NCBI GenBank assembly: GCA_008360975.2 | Contig: CM039194.1 | Span: forward strand, 12,076,426 to 12,140,425 | Reading direction: 5' to 3' | Origin: Lichenostomus cassidix | Lineage: Eukaryota; Chordata; Aves; Passeriformes; Meliphagidae | Length of the DNA: 64,000 bases | In this document: piece by piece, positions 62,701-64,000 of the stretch | How the letters are laid out: the number at the start of each line of letters is the position of its first letter | Position numbering within the stretch: position 1 is the first letter of the stretch | The notes under the pieces: model-generated | Told to the model about the DNA's origin: nothing | Seen by the model: the letters and a program-made list of their open reading frames with translations, nothing else | Databases searched by the model: none | Translations under genes and position numbers: made by a program

Positions 62701-64000
62701 ATTCCACACACACCTTGCTCAATCCATTTAACCTTTTTTACCCTGTTTCAACCCGCAGAGTCACCCTGTTTGGTCAGAGGCAGGTTTGACCTGGTGGTGG
62801 TTAGGCAGGATTAGGTGTTCGCTTCCGATCAGCCCTGGGATGAGCTGTGCTCCTCACTCTCTGAAACACTCACAACATTCATCCCATCCCTCAGTTACAA
62901 GTTAGTGGCTGAAGTCCAGCCCTGGTGCTGGAACTCTGGTTCTATTCCTGGTCATGTTGCAGTCTTGTTGGGCTCTTTCCCTCTTCTATGGGTCACTGGA
63001 GAGCTTTGGTTTTTCTTGGGACCCTCAGCCATCACCCTGCTCAGGCTGTGCTGAGCCTGTGCCAGAAGCACAGGCAGGAGGACACAGACAGTGGCATATT
63101 CATGGAAATTGGAAACTTGAGCTGAGTGACTGCTGCTCATGTGCCTGGGAGTGACAGTGTCATGTCCCAGTGGGGTGAGATGCCCTCCATGCCCACCCCA
63201 GGTCCCACTTGCTCCCACTTGTGTTTCCACACCTGGTTTGCTCAGTGGTCAATGGCATGAGCTGGATCTTCACGGGTCCTGCTTATTTAGTAGAAAAACA
63301 GCTGCCTTCTTCCATCCCATGTGATGCTGCAAGGGAAATGACCCTGAGGGAGCCCCTCTTCCACCTGCAATACACCATGGCCACGGGTTGTCCTGTCTTC
63401 AACTCTCTTACACTTAAGAAGTGGCTTAGGAAAGTCTCTTTCTCCTTGCAATGGGACAGCAGGAGAGAGACACTGTCAAAAATAAAACTGAGCTGGCTGA
63501 CAAACAGATTTGCAGCCTGGAGGTTGGTGTTTTGCTCTGTGGAGGTTCTCTTATTAGGGTGCCTAAAGACCAGTTTTCCTTTGCACCACCTCAAACTCCT
63601 GCTACCACTTGGATGGTGTCAGAATTTAATTATATTGCTGAGACTGCCCGGTGTCCATCTGATTTGGCCCAAATGGGTGGATGTGCCAAGGACTCATGAG
63701 GGAGAATGGATGGACAGGGTGGGAGGTATACAAAGATCCCCTTTCCTGCCAGAACCAGGCTACAAGCGAGGTTATATGGGTTGCTGGGTCACTAAAAAAA
63801 TCTCTTCCTGCACATCTGCAGCAGTGATGGGCAATATCTTGTCCACACTGATACACCCAGGGATATATCCATGGATTTCCCTGGAGCTGTTCTGAGCTTG
63901 CTCCCTCTCCTTCCCACAGAAGCACTGCTCTCAGCATCAGAAATTCAGGAGAAGATGGGCAAACACCACTGCCGGGCAAACAAATGGCCAGGCATCATCC
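53787..64000 (+). other. CDX1: CDX1 intron 1 (at least 10.2 kb, open at the right edge)
   Basis: No homeobox exon or other gene was seen. Contents of note: TG-rich degenerate tract (54178-54545), AT-richer blocks at 55680-56300, 56829-56945 (with an ATGCAAAT octamer) and 61570-61760, and an A-rich run near 62230-62275. The long first intron agrees with mammalian CDX1. The long open frames, including 228 codons at 63209-63895 on the plus strand, lack protein features. Confidence 0.6.
54178..54545 (+). repeat. Degenerate TG-rich tract
   Basis: Many short (TG)3-5 runs mixed with GCA/GTGC words over about 370 bp. It produces spurious His/Thr-rich frames on the minus strand. A decayed dinucleotide or minisatellite repeat within CDX1 intron 1. 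Confidence 0.8.

Noticed and set aside
63209..63895. 228-codon plus-strand frame in CDX1 intron 1
   Set aside because: No similarity to a homeodomain or any family I recognise; probably chance.
53787..64000. CDX1 homeobox exon within the window
   Set aside because: Searched by eye for the KTRTKDKYRVVY and KIWFQNRRAKERK segments in all plus-strand frames; not found, so the exon is taken to lie past the right edge.

Overview
This is vertebrate genomic DNA, almost certainly from a bird. Genes are split into many short exons with GT-AG introns that are compact for a vertebrate. The repeats recognised are CR1-type LINEs, one ending in the ATTCTATG-like 3' octamers typical of avian CR1. The species cannot be named from the sequence. 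Gene order and strands (CSF1R minus, PDGFRB minus, CDX1 plus) match the known vertebrate block that lies on human 5q32. There are no bacterial-type operons, CRISPR arrays, rRNA or tRNA genes that I can see.

Layout. (1) About 1 to 11.5 kb, minus strand: the 5' half of CSF1R (CSF-1/IL-34 receptor). It covers the signal-peptide exon and eight exons of the five-Ig ectodomain, 494 codons. The transmembrane and kinase exons lie beyond the left edge. (2) About 11.5 to 15.05 kb: spacer between CSF1R and the end of PDGFRB. (3) About 15.06 to 46.7 kb, minus strand: a complete PDGFRB. I rebuilt 22 coding exons that join in frame to 1093 codons plus stop, at 33,492 to 20,066. I also infer a non-coding first exon at about 46.3 to 46.7 kb, preceded by an inverted CCAAT box, and a long 3' UTR ending at an AATAAA at 15,080 to 15,075. 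Intron 1 is about 12.8 kb. (4) About 46.7 to 53.2 kb: the head-to-head spacer between PDGFRB and CDX1. (5) 53,360 to 53,786, plus strand: CDX1 exon 1. The rest of the window is CDX1 intron 1; the homeobox exons are past the right edge.

CSF1R and PDGFRB are tandem class III receptor tyrosine kinases. CSF1R serves macrophages and microglia, and PDGFRB serves pericytes, smooth muscle and other mesenchyme. Their first nine coding exons share the same intron-phase series (1,1,1,0,1,2,1,2,1), and both Ig4 exons are identical in length (193 and 116 nt), as expected for tandem duplicates. CDX1 is an unrelated ParaHox homeobox gene acting in posterior and gut patterning.

I found no new gene system. 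The points worth a second look are regulatory: an everted pair of RBPJ-like sites in the PDGFRB-CDX1 spacer, an AP-1/ETS cluster in CSF1R intron 2 where the FIRE enhancer is expected, an overlapping uORF at the CDX1 start, a polypyrimidine microsatellite beside the PDGFRB exon 6 donor, and inverted repeats in PDGFRB intron 1. Large open frames elsewhere are chance or antisense frames.
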